From: Ananas comosus
Taxonomy: Eukaryota > Streptophyta > Magnoliopsida > Poales > Bromeliaceae
Length of the DNA stretch: 64,000 bases
Assembly: GCF_001540865.1 (NCBI RefSeq)
Contig: NC_033621.1
Span: forward strand, 19,939,787 to 20,003,786
Direction of reading: 5' to 3'
Positions 54,501 through 64,000 of the stretch are shown here, piece after piece (the first letter of the stretch is position 1; each line of letters begins with the position of its first letter). Below the pieces are notes generated by a model. It searched no databases and had not been told where the DNA came from. It saw nothing but the letters and a program-made list of their open reading frames with translations. The translations under genes were made by a program, and so were the position numbers.

Positions 54501-55247
54501 ACCCCCCATTTTCCCAGGTGGTTTGGGCAAGGAGTAGACTTTGGGCGCGACGGGAGGACGTACTAGCTAGACTACAGTAGCAACCGTTACCCTAGTTATG
54601 TTTCATTTCCGCACTTAGTAGTTTTATTAATGAACGGTTCAGTTAGATGATTATTATTGATATTTGAATATTTGTGAACTGTTTGAATTGATTTTCCTAT
54701 TATGCATGCAATTGGAGTTTATGGATCTTCGGTTTTGGAATTATGTATTTATACTCTGTGGTTTTCTACCCCTCGAGGTAGTCGGTTTTCAAAATAGACT
54801 TTCCAAGTGGGAAACAGTTTTAAAAAGATTTTCGAATGATTTTATGGATGATTATATAGATTTTAAAAACAAAGCTTCCGAATGGAAAGCACTTTTAAAT
54901 AGGATGCTTATTGTACTGTGCATCGCATCATTCAGCGTCTAAAGAGTGTTTAGAGGCATGCATCATCTCTAAGGATCGCTAGCTGTATGTAAATACATCG
55001 CATATATTGGTTGTTGATTGGTAAATGTAAGTTGTGGTTGAGGTCCTGATATTATTGTTGGTACGCCGTGCAAATACAAAGGAGATTCTGTCCGAGTGGA
55101 TAGAGGAACTTTGTATTTGTGGCGGATCTATACGTCACGTGGGCCTGGTTGAATTCAAAAAAAAAAATGGCACGTTTTTCGCAACTCTGATTTCTAAAAT
55201 AGTAATCGTTATAAAAAGGCTTTTCAAATCGGCCCCGGGGCGTGACA
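51577..55247 (+). mobile_element. 3.67-kb solo LTR
   Basis: TGTAAGGACTGAG...GGGGCGTGACA with TSD AAGTG (51572-51576 and 55248-55252). Continuous homology to the solo LTR at 6144-6703 plus 19726-21794. It contains a TATATAAG box (52249-52256) followed by a very GC-rich stretch. No gag, pol, PBS or second LTR is present between the duplications, so it is a solo LTR. Open frames inside are not conserved as proteins. Confidence 0.87.
52262..52760 (+). other. GC-rich leader-like segment inside solo LTR
   Basis: About 500 bases rich in CCGCCG, CCTCCC and GGCCCA strings lie directly downstream of the TATA box at 52249, starting CTAGGGTTTACTTGG. It is part of a ~1-kb block (about 52103-53116) missing in the other solo LTR. 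It could be the promoter/leader region or captured host DNA; I recognise no protein. Confidence 0.55.
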
Positions 55248-55252
55248 AAGTG

Positions 55253-55720
55253 ATTATGCAATCATGTATGGCAAAAACTCAAGGCCAATGCAAGGTTATG
55301 TTGATGCTAATTTTGCCGGTGATCTTGATAGGAGAAGATCTACAACGGGCTTTGTATTTGAACATGAAAATGGTCCAATTAGTTGGATGTCCAAGCTTCA
55401 AATAATGGTAGCTTTGTCAACCACGGAGGCCGAGTACATGGCACTTACCGAGGCAACCAAGGTGGCGGTATGGCTTCAAGGTTTGATGAAAGAGTTTGGT
55501 ATGAATTTTAAACCCATGCGTTTATTATGTGATAGTATGAGCGCAATATGTTTGACTAAAAATCCGGTTTATCATAAAGGACTAAACATATTGTTGTGCA
55601 ATATCATTACATCCGGGATGTCATTGAAGACTTCAAGGTGAGGGTGTTGAAAGTTTGCACTCATGAGAATGTGGCCGATATGCTCATGAAGCTGGTACAA
55701 GTAGAGAAGTTGAATTGGAG
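55253..55720 (+). pseudogene. pol: old copia RNase H, C-terminal part
   Basis: GYVDANFAGDLDRRRSTTGFVF, ISWMSKLQ and ALSTTEAEYMALTEA are the standard RNase H motifs of TNT1-type copia. The open frame starts at 55264 but homology runs from the AAGTG duplication. It ends with a stop at 55641, after which the last residues (KVCTHENVADM) continue in another frame. The upstream half lies at 49638-51571. Confidence 0.87.
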
Positions 55721-55813
55721 CCTAACTTCTTTAGGCTTCAAGTTGAGCGGAGGATAAAGTCATATGGTTAGCGTGGAGATGAGGAGCAGTCATTTTGCTA
55801 TCAAGGTGGAGAT

Positions 55814-56631
55814 TGTTGGGTTAGTGGTATCAAATTCACTTATTAGCCTAATTGGTTTTATTTTGGTTTGGTTCAACAACTCATGTAATGGACTAATTAG
55901 TAATTGGTTTGGACTTTAGTTGACTCATTTGGTATTTTGGGCCAAGTGATGTTAAGAGAGATTCTCTTTGGGTTTAGAAAGAGAGAGTTCTCATTTTTTG
56001 CTCTCTAGGTTTTCCCTTTTCTTGTAATAGAGAAGAGAGGTGTAGAGAGGGTTGGAGAATGAGCTCTCTTGTTCTTCTTGCTTGATTCAAAAGCTTCCAA
56101 GGTAGATTGGAGGAATTCAAAAAGGTATTCCGAAGCGGGATTCACGGAATCGGAAGGTGCTTCTAGAAGGGATTTCCATTGGAAGATTGTAAGCCCATTG
56201 TAATAGAGTGGTAATTTCTAACCAAATCTTGTAATCTCCTCATTTGATAATGGATTTGATCTCTCCGTGCCTGTGGATGTAGCCCGATTTGGGTGAACCA
56301 CGTAAATCTTGTATTGTGGTTGTACTTGAATTTTTCTTTTTCAACTTCATTTACTCCAATCTTGCATATCTTGATTGTGGATAATTTAGACACATCACAT
56401 TTGTTTACTAGTGTGATTTTTTTTTTTTTTTTGAGAGAATGGTAGCATGCTAACCGCTTCGTTTATTTTATTTAAAAATAAACTTAGCTAGAAATGTGAA
56501 TCAACTAGGATTCGAATTTGGGTCTCGGGTACCAACAATCAAGCCCTTTTGCCACTTGCGCTAGGGACGGTCAGTGTTTACTAGTGTGATTAGTATCTTG
56601 ATAGTGAGGGTTCCGTTATTAGCTCACTACA
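55814..56631 (+). repeat. 3' LTR of old copia element, with SINE
   Basis: TGTTGGGTTAGTGG...AGCTCACTACA, preceded by a short purine-rich tract (AAGGTGGAGAT). Without the SINE and its duplicated target it is about 645 bp, close to the 667-bp left LTR. Confidence 0.88.
56419..56574 (-). mobile_element. tRNA-derived SINE, ~156 bp
   Basis: Flanked by an exact 17-bp duplication TGTTTACTAGTGTGATT (56402-56418, 56575-56591). On the minus strand the head reads CTGACCGTCCCTAGCGCAAGTGGC, with an A-box-like TAGCGCAAGTGGC (complement of 56551-56563) and a B-box-like ATTCGAATCCT (complement of 56507-56517). It ends in a poly-A tail (T14 on the plus strand). Head with pol III boxes, no coding capacity, A-tail and long TSD define a SINE. 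The other LTR shows the empty site. Confidence 0.9.
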
Positions 56632-58916
56632 ATTTTGCTCTTTTAAAATTTAAAATTGTTACACTGAACTCAACGTTGTTATAATTTTATCATAATTCTG
56701 TACATAAATTATAGCACAACTGGATAATTGCTTATATAGTCATTTTACCTTAGAAATGACGAAAAAAGAAAAGATAATTAGTAAATAGCTGGTGTCTTTT
56801 TTATAAAGTTACATAATTTGACAGAAAATATAGGATATTTATGCATTCCCACATTTGTTAAGAATATAATATGTGTCTCAGCAAGTTTTTCAGTAATACA
56901 GTACAATTTATACACAAACTAATTAATGATGAAATTATAACCGTGCTAAGTTAAGTGTCGCAACTCACTATTTTAAGAAGGCAAATTAAAGGGTTTTAAA
57001 ATCCATGGGGATTAAAGTGAAGAGGCAAATATTTATAGAAGGATTTTATATATTTTAACCTAAAAAATTGGTGTTAAATATTTAAGAATGATCATTTATA
57101 GGAGAAAAGTTTACTTCAAACAGGAAAAGAAAAGAATCGATCATCCAAGTGCAAATGACAAAGGACTTGGTAATTGATACTCGAGGTCCCGATTTCAAAG
57201 CCTAATTAATTGTGTTACATTTCCAGGTAAATTTAATTTTTTAAAAAATAAACAAAGTAGCTAGAAAGCTATTTTTCTCTCTCAAAAAAATGCTAATATA
57301 GAGAAGAATACATCTCCAAATTATGCAATTTTTTGGGATATAACTCATAAGCAAAACGTTTGTATAGTAATTGAGATACAATTTCACTAGTTAGGATTAA
57401 AATATTTTGAGTCGACACTTTAAAAGTGTAGACTCTAAGTTTCAATACATTATTGGGCCAGAAAGATGCATGTGACGAAACTACGCAATTTCACCATGTT
57501 CCATTTTCTAAGGGGACGATAGAAATTGCATCTTAATTATGGACTTAGTATAATCTATTCAACATGCTATTTATTAACAAAATAAATAAAATATTTTTCA
57601 ATCATATATATTTCACTACTGTACGTAATCCATACCCCCTACAATTCCAAACAAGCCTATATAAGTAGGTTTACTTTGACTTGTTAGTTTTGTTTGTCGC
57701 AGTGGCTTAATGCGACCGCAGTTGCTCGAATAGCCCCTAGATTTCAAAATTCATTGGCACGCTCCCTGTGAATTAGGATCACTACAAGACTAATGAAATT
57801 AATTACTCATGACTACCAAAATTTAATTTTTTTTAACTAAAATATGTTCGTACTAATAAAACATTGCACCTTGACTAGAAAATTTTCCTTTTTCGAGCGT
57901 TTCAGTGCACTACTAAATTATTTTTTCATGACCACAAAAATTTTTCTGGAGAGAGTATGTACATCTAACTGCTAAAACTAGTAAGTTGAAATTATTATTT
58001 GTCCCAATAATTAATGCTGACTAGTCCGCCACATACACTGTCTTTTTCTCTGACTTGTGGAACAATCAAAATGAATCTTTTTTTTTTTTCCCTCACTATT
58101 TTAGCGTTATATATTGGTGTTCAAATGGTCAATTGTGGAGACTTACTACCATTGACCATAAACAAGGATGTGTAATGGATGTGTTACTAATTAATTGTTC
58201 CATGATAAGGTAAATATTTTGCTTAGTTACTAATTAAAAACCCTCTTATACTTTATCCCATGTCTCAAATATCTTCCAGTGATAAAAAATATATATATAA
58301 ATAATTAATGTCGGCCATGCACTTTAGTTTTGTCTCAAACATGCAAGTCCATGTGTTAGAAATTTTTGTTAATTTCAATTAATGGTAGCATGTGGAGATA
58401 ACATATTTTGAAACCCATATATTTAAGCTCAGCCACACACTTTCGAGTATCAAAACCTAAGAGGAAGGTGAAAAAGTTTAAATGTTTTTAATATATGTCC
58501 GATGATCGCGCTAACATGCATTGCCATCAATAATTAACGTATATAATCTTCAAATCATTGGTCCCATTTGAAGCAAGACTGTAGAGGGCATGCAACGGCG
58601 TACGTAGCCAACGTCGTCCAAAAATGAATGACAAGTAGTATATTTAATTAGAAGGCGCCGGTGCATGGCTTGGGTACGTAATCGGCCATTAATTGCTGCG
58701 AGTGGTAGTGGAGCTTAATTGGGTGGTCTTCGGAAACGACTTGTTGGGATCATCAGTCATCATTATCATATAATATATATCTTATCTGTAGGAATTCTGA
58801 TTCTTGCAGAAGCTCCACCACTTGCTCGACGGAGAGTCCAAAAAGACAGGAGGAAGAATGTAAGAAGGGTACGTAGAACGGTTAATTATAAAAATTAGGA
58901 ACATATATATATTTAA
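56632..58916. other. AT-rich intergenic DNA
   Basis: I see no open frame with a recognisable domain, no RNA gene and no terminal repeats. Poly-T runs occur (for example 58077-58091). Confidence 0.6.
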
Positions 58917-59291
58917 GGAAAAACTTCAAATGCCACCTTAGTGGTTTCGCACTTTCTCACTTCAGTATCCTATGGTTTACAATATATTACTTTCTTCATA
59001 CCCTATGGTTTTATTTTTTTCTTTTTATTATTCTCTCCGTTAATTTTTTTTTTCTTTTGTTAAATCAATGACAAATTTAAAACTAAAGAATACTAAGGTG
59101 AATATTCGATATACTATAGGTTGGGTATCTGAAGTTTTTTGTATTTGATTTAACGGAAAATTAACGGAGGGACTGCGGAAAAGAGAAAAATAAAACCACG
59201 GGGTACTAAATTAATATACTTTAAATTACAGAGTATTAAAGTGAGAAAGTACGAAACCAGTACAGGAGTGGTATTTGAATTAAGTTTACCC
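58917..59291. mobile_element. MITE with long terminal inverted repeats
   Basis: About 375 bp. The left arm (GGAAAAACTTCAAATGCC..TTTCGCACTTTCTCACTT..CTCTCCGTTAATTTT) is matched in inverted orientation by the right arm (AAAATTAACGGAGG..GTGAGAAAGTACGAAACC..GTTTACCC), over about 130 bp per side with mismatches. A related direct repeat AAAAATTAGGAACATATAT flanks it on both sides (58889-58908; about 59298-59317). No coding capacity. Confidence 0.75.
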
Positions 59292-59499
59292 TAATTAGAA
59301 AAATTAGGAACATATATTTAATAAAGGAAAATTGCGATCGTTGCATGGGTCCTCAAACTATGTGTCCGGTGACACTTCGATTCTCAAATTTTAATTTATA
59401 ATATTTTTCTGGCTTAAACTTTTAAAATTATTGCAATCAAATAATATAATCTAATTTAATTGCTTAAGTATTAATATGTTGCTAATTTAGAAGTGACGT

Positions 59500-60036
59500 A
59501 GCAGTGTTACTATCGGTAGCAAACGGGCTTCGTTGTCACCCATTTGTTTTCAACAATTAATAGACCCTATAACTCGACGATCGGCACCATTGAGTATGAT
59601 CTATACCACTTGAAGCATCTAAAAATTAAATTTTATATTTTTTTTGATATTATTCTTTTGTACATCAAGTGGACACAAAAATAAACGACTAAAAATGAAT
59701 ATTTTTTAAAAAGTGATGATAGGAGTTTTGCAATCAAGATTAAGAGTATAGATCTTATTTTAAATAATTTAAAAAATTTTTAACCAAAATTCAACCGATT
59801 TGGATATCTTTACGTCGTTAAACAAGAGACATCTCATGCATATTGATCATTAAAATTACAAATTTTAAAACCCTTTGATAATTAGATTAATAATGTCGAA
59901 AATATTTGAAATTTGATTTTTAGATACCTCAGCGGTATAGATCATATTCAATAGTATCGATCGTCGATTTAGAATCACGATCATCGAAAACAAATAGATG
60001 TTAATGGAGTCCGTTTGCTACCAATAGCATTCCAGC
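59500..60036. mobile_element. MITE, GCTACTAT family, copy 1
   Basis: Left GTGTTACTATCGGTAGCAAACGG and right CCGTTTGCTACCAATAGCATTCC are inverted repeats. Inner parts also pair (GAGTATGATCTATACCACTTGAAGCATCTAAAAATTAAATTT against its inverse near 59910-59970). AT-rich, non-coding. Confidence 0.65.
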
Positions 60037-60459
60037 TCAACTCGTAGCAATGTTGTGATAGATGATATGCTGCCTATAATTAAAATACTACATCATTCTT
60101 ATATCAACAATGCGTCAATATTTAGTCAACTAAACTGAATTTGCGGATTTGGCTACAACAATTCCGAAAGTTCAAACTATAAATTACAACAAATTGAAAT
60201 TTGAGAACCAAACTTTCACCCGCCTTATAGTTTGGAGGACCAAATGTGCAATTTAATTACTCTTTTAATAACTTAAAAGGTTTAAAAAGATTTATTAATT
60301 ATTAGAAAGTTAATTTGCCAGAACAATTAATCATACTTAAATAGCTTAAAATGAATCATAGCTCAAAATGCTTGCATGTATTTGAAAGCTTAATTAACTC
60401 TGATAGCTATTTTTCTAAACACCAAACAATATATATTTAAGGGACAATTGAGAAAGTTT

Positions 60460-60478
60460 TTTTTTTTTTTTGATTAAA
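60460..60478 (-). mobile_element. 19-bp retro-insert with 16-bp TSD
   Basis: ACAATTGAGAAAGTTT is duplicated exactly at 60444-60459 and 60479-60494. Between the copies lie only a T run and TTGATTAAA. This fits an extremely 5'-truncated LINE- or SINE-mediated insertion with its A-tail on the minus strand. Confidence 0.65.
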
Positions 60479-60965
60479 ACAATTGAGAAAGTTTGGTTTC
60501 TGAATCTAGGCATGCGAGGCTAGTCAATCAAAATTTACGGATTGTTTATATAGTTATTTTCTAATTTTAGGAATTTCAGAGTTGCTATCTGTAAAAGTAT
60601 AATGGTTCAAATATTTTCCATTTAAAATGTTATAAGATTATTTTTAATGACTTTGAATATTTCCAAGTCCTTCGATATGTATCTAGTCGCGTATTTTAAA
60701 TGATTTTTTTTGTGGATGACAATATAATAGAATTTTCCTCAATTCAACAATATGCAATTATATTCATCGAGCTACCTTGTCTTCGTTAATTAGTCCAAGA
60801 AAGCACAATTTATCTCAATTTGTAGATCAACTTTCTCAACAAAGACAAACTTTCCTTAAGTGTGGATGAAAAAAAGTCATACGCTAGAATTATTTAATTT
60901 ATGGAGCTAGGATTCCGTGCCCTCAAGAAGCACATGCATCTTTCTATTTTTTAATTATTTTTAAT

Positions 60966-61380
60966 GATAGAGCTTTCAAACCGATGATCAATTTTATTAA
61001 ACTTGATCTAAAGTAAGTTTATAATTTTTCAATATCATTTAATTAGCGATGGAAATGACTCAAAATTAATAGTTTAAAATAAACATCTTATAAAAAGTGT
61101 TGATACAATAGCAAGATTAATTTTAAATCAGAGATATTTATTTTGCCGTAAATAGTATAAAGATTTTTTATTAAAATTTTATATCAATAATAAAATTATT
61201 GATTTTGATCTCTTTCGATCGTCAGATAAATAATATAAAAATATTGCAAAAGTTATGTTTTAGGTATTTCAAATACTCTAGATCAATTCTATCAGAGTAG
61301 ATTATCAATTCGGAAGTTTTACTATCAAATACGATTAAAAACCACGAAAGGCTCAGTGCTCATGAGAGTACAGTATACCA
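60966..61380. mobile_element. MITE, GCTACTAT family, copy 2 (diverged)
   Basis: Contains the family's internal blocks in order: TTAAACTTGATCTAAAGTA, TTTTTCAATATCATTTAATTAGCGAT and, inverted on the right, GGTATTTCAAATACTCTAGATCAATTCTATCAGAG and GAAAGGCTCAGTGCTCATGAGAG. The outer ends are decayed. Confidence 0.55.
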
Positions 61381-62235
61381 CCTCATAATTTATGTATTAT
61401 AAACATTACCAATTAAACACTTTAAAACACGAATTAGATGACTGGGACAGAGACTTTTATTAGGTTCCTTAATTAGTTAGTTTAAGGAAAAGAATAGAGC
61501 AATATCCACATTGATGGTCAAAAGATGCAATAAGCAAAATATTTTTTTTTTCTTTTTGTCTATAGTGAAAAGAAAAAATCATTGGGAAAAATACCATGCA
61601 ACTCTTTTTTTAGACTCTAATAACAAATTATAGTATGGTACACCACCTTAATTAGCATATGTATAAAATTGATACTCTCCATTTCAATTTATGAGGACAT
61701 TCGAATTGAATTCAGCAAGCTCAAAAGGTTCAGAGTTCAAAAAACAATCTGAAATTTCAAAAAGATTTGGTGATAGACTTTGGTTTATAAACAATAGAAC
61801 TAAATCTACTTAGGAATGCAATGTACTTACGCAATGTTCTTAGAACTAACCTCATAGAAGTAACCCGGATATAATATCATTCCAACAAGCAATCTAATAG
61901 AAACTCAAAGACCATGTTTAACACTAACAATCCTGAAAGAAAGTTTGCAATCTAGGCATTGCTGGGTATAATTAGAAATGGCATGTTCTTCATATAGTTA
62001 TTTGTTTAACTTTTGAGACTTTTGAGTTGTCATGTGCAATCGCGTGTGTAACAAATAATTTTCGGATATTTTCCCTTTAAAATGTTTTAGAACATTGTGT
62101 TACATTAAATTTTACGGGTAATTTCAAATATATAAGAGCAATTTAAATGAGCTTTTTCTTTGTCATGGAGCTCTCACCAATTCAATGGAGCAATTATAAT
62201 TTTGCCAAGCTGCATTATCATTGTTACTGTATATA

Positions 62236-62800
62236 TGTGATGCCCCATTTTTCAAAGGATAATTTATCCTAAAACTACTCTAACTCTACTACGCTTAATC
62301 TTTTTAACCTTTTGGGCTTATCCACTCCACAAAATACTATAGCCGGATTAAAAAAATTTAGTCATGTTATATCTCATATATAGAACAATTCCAAATCTTG
62401 AAAGTGTCGTATTCCTCTTCCCTTTAGGCACTGACATTCTCGTCAGGCTTAAGCACATTCACAAGCACCAAATGATGTAAGATTCGTCTCACTAGCCTTT
62501 AATCGATCTTTCGGAAAGCCGTGCTCCACCAACAGCAATAATCAGCCAACAAGTCATACTCTACCCATTGTATAACCTTGGCTTAACCAAGATTCATCTG
62601 ACATACCCGGCTAGTAATTAGCTCTGATACCAACTGTAACGTCCCACTTTCCAGGAGGTCACCCATCCTAGAACTACTCTATCTCTAGCACGCATGACAC
62701 TCTCAACCTCTTAAGCCTAATCATCGTCTAAAATGATATAACCGGATTAAGAAATTTAGCCATATTATATCTCATATATTGGACTATTCAAAATCAATAT
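62236..62800 (-). mobile_element. Cassandra-type TRIM with 5S-derived LTRs
   Basis: Two diverged direct repeats (TGTGATGCCCC from 62236; TGTAACGTCCCAC from 62635) align over about 160 bp. A GCTCTGATACCA primer-binding complement (62621-62632) lies two bases left of the second, so the element is in minus orientation. The second LTR contains CCAGGAGGTCACCCATCCTAG (62651-62671), the reverse complement of the 3' half of 5S rRNA. Short LTRs with 5S sequence and a Met-tRNA PBS and no genes define Cassandra. Right limits of each LTR are approximate. Confidence 0.82.
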
Positions 62801-62816
62801 TAGTATAAGTATATAA

Positions 62817-62848
62817 TATATACTATAATATATATATATATATTATAT
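62817..62848. repeat. TA-rich microsatellite
   Basis: TA/AT repeats with short interruptions next to the Cassandra-type element; a longer similar tract lies at 63098-63154. Confidence 0.85.
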
Positions 62849-63097
62849 AAAATTAGGCTGGAAAGCTATTAATAGTAAAATGCTCTTTTGCTATCAAGTT
62901 TTTACCCTTGGATGAAAAATTGTAGGGTCAGGATGATATTAGTCGGTTTAGCGTTGAGTGTCCCCCTAGGGTTGAGTGGTCCCCACTGAGTTATAGTATT
63001 TAATCCAATGGTTAAAAATAATGAAAAGAGTTGATCCAAAGGCTAAAAAACTGTAGCAATAATGAGATTTTGCTACTAATAGTAGCCCGTCCAATAC

Positions 63098-63128
<31 letters not shown>

Positions 63129-63154
63129 ATATATTATAGTATATTATATATATT
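63098..63154. repeat. (TA)n tract
   Basis: Near-uninterrupted TATATA directly left of a MITE; TA repeats also follow the MITE (63675-63695), as if it inserted in a TA microsatellite. Confidence 0.88.
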
Positions 63155-63155
63155 A

Positions 63156-63674
63156 GAGTGAGAGCTACTATGATCGGAAGCACGGAGCCTTCCGTGCTTC
63201 CAGCTCGTTTTCGATGTTGCGACTTTCGAATCGTCGATCGGCTCCGTTAAACTTGATCTAGAGTATTTGGAGTACCTAGAAAATAAATTTTATTATTTTT
63301 CGATATCATTTGCCTAGTGATCGAATGGGCTCAAAATCAACAAATTTCAATGGCCGTAGTTAGTCGTTTGCAAGTTTAACGGTGTAGAAATATCCAAATC
63401 ACGTGAAATTTTGATAGAAAATTCTTTATACTATATAAAATAAGATCAATATCTTTGATTTAAAATTTTAATATCATATTATTATATTTTGTAAGATTTT
63501 TATTTTCAGCCGTTGATTTTGAGCCCCTTCGTTCACTAGGCAACTGATATCGTAAAATCCAAATACTCTAGATCAAGTCTAACGGAGCCGATCGACGATT
63601 CGAAAGTCCGAACATCGAAAACAAAGTGGAAGCACGGAAGGCTCCGTGCTTCCAATAGCATAGTAGCCTCACTC
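63156..63674. mobile_element. MITE, GCTACTAT family, copy 3 (best preserved)
   Basis: Left GAGTGAGAGCTACTAT and right ATAGTAGCCTCACTC are the ends. The inverted repeat extends about 150 bp per side (CGACTTTCGAATCGTCGATCGG; ACTTGATCTAGAGTATTTGG). Just inside each end is a perfect 11-bp-stem hairpin GGAAGCACGGA..TCCGTGCTTCC (63177-63202 and about 63631-63656). The flanks are TA repeats. No coding capacity; the open frame at 63568-63837 crosses its edge and is not a gene. Confidence 0.8.
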
Positions 63675-63696
63675 TATATATATATATATATATAGC

Positions 63697-64000
63697 GAGA
63701 GAGAGAGAGAGAGCTACTATATTCTTATAAGTACGATGAACTTCATATTTATAAGTAGCTTTCGATAATATAGCTTCCGAATTAACGATCCATACTGTTA
63801 AACATAATTTAAAGTATCTGAAGCTAGTAAAATCCAAACTTCATAATTTTTTGACATTATTTATCTTACGATTAAATAGTCTCAAAATTGGTAATTTTTA
63901 ACGATTGGTGTACAACACCCGCAAATTTAACAATGTAACAGACGTGCTGTCCATCAACTCACACACATTAGTACGTACACAACAATATGATTTGGATTTC
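63697..64000. mobile_element. MITE, GCTACTAT family, copy 4 (cut by window end)
   Basis: Begins GAGAGAGAGAGAGCTACTAT after a TA tract. It shares internal blocks with copy 3 (GTTAAACATAATTTAAAGTATCTGAAG; TTTTTTGACATTATTTATCTTACGATTAAATAGTCTCAAAATTGG). Its right end is outside the window. Confidence 0.6.

Larger units (their letters stand above)
37206..56631 (+). mobile_element. old Tork/TNT1-like Ty1/copia element, three insertions
   Basis: Plus-strand order is 5' LTR (37206-37872), PBS, gag and protease (37925-39487), integrase and RT (49638-51571), RNase H (55253-55700) and 3' LTR (55814-56631). About 14 kb of later insertions split it: a SIRE-type element at 39493-49637, a solo LTR at 51577-55247 and a SINE at 56419-56574. 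Protein order gag-PR-INT-RT-RH defines copia; the motifs resemble TNT 1-94. The LTRs differ visibly (order of 5-10% by eye) and all coding parts carry stops. No clear TSD flanks the element (TCTAT left, ATTTT right). Confidence 0.88.

Noticed and set aside
56500..56574. tRNA gene on the minus strand
   Set aside because: A- and B-box-like strings are present, but no cloverleaf can be drawn and the sequence continues to a poly-A tail with a TSD; it is the head of a SINE.
62640..62700. 5S rRNA gene
   Set aside because: Only the 3' half is recognisable and it sits in an LTR of a Cassandra-type element with PBS beside it; not a functional 5S gene.
63568..63837. 89-codon minus-strand open frame
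   Set aside because: It spans the end of one MITE, a TA/GA microsatellite and the start of another MITE.

Overview
This window looks like nuclear heterochromatic DNA of a flowering plant, probably a monocot. The species is not identifiable by eye. I found no convincing host gene and no functional rRNA or tRNA gene in 64 kb. Almost everything recognisable is transposable-element sequence, much of it nested, and target-site duplications (TSDs) let the order of insertion be read directly.

Left block (1-33.9 kb): an LTR-like fragment (1-1540) abuts a truncated copia element with only a 5' LTR, primer-binding site and gag (1591-3944, minus). Next comes a decayed CACTA (En/Spm) transposon (about 3950-25483, plus) with a TNP2-type transposase and a second, TnpA/Transposase_24-like gene. 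A solo LTR (6144-21794, TSD ATAGG) sits at the 3' splice site of a transposase intron. That LTR is itself split by a Ty3/gypsy element (6704-19720, TSD TTATG) which has gag but almost no pol, and whose 5' LTR contains an inverted piece of the same family. A second LTR-like fragment (25484-26367) is followed by a better preserved Tekay/Del-type chromovirus (26368-about 33212, minus; long 3' LTR, protease-RT-RNase H, integrase, chromodomain). It is joined head-to-head to a small plus-strand gypsy fragment.

Middle block (34-56.6 kb): a probable non-autonomous Helitron (34964-36720) carries a 567-bp inverted repeat with no mismatch seen. An old Tork/TNT1-like copia element (37206-56631, plus) follows, broken by three younger insertions: a complete SIRE/Maximus copia element (39493-49637, minus, TSD GACTT, open gag, open pol and a third ORF), a 3.67-kb solo LTR (51577-55247, TSD AAGTG) and a tRNA-derived SINE in its 3' LTR (56419-56574, TSD 17 bp).

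Right block (56.6-64 kb): AT-rich DNA without genes. It holds several MITEs, including at least four copies of one long-TIR family, a 19-bp retro-insert with a 16-bp TSD, and a Cassandra-type miniature retrotransposon whose LTRs contain 5S rRNA-derived sequence.

The most unusual pattern is that copia and gypsy LTR families each carry arrays of a short self-complementary motif near the putative promoter. The motif differs between families: GGGCGCCC, GTACCGGTAC or GGACCGGTCC.
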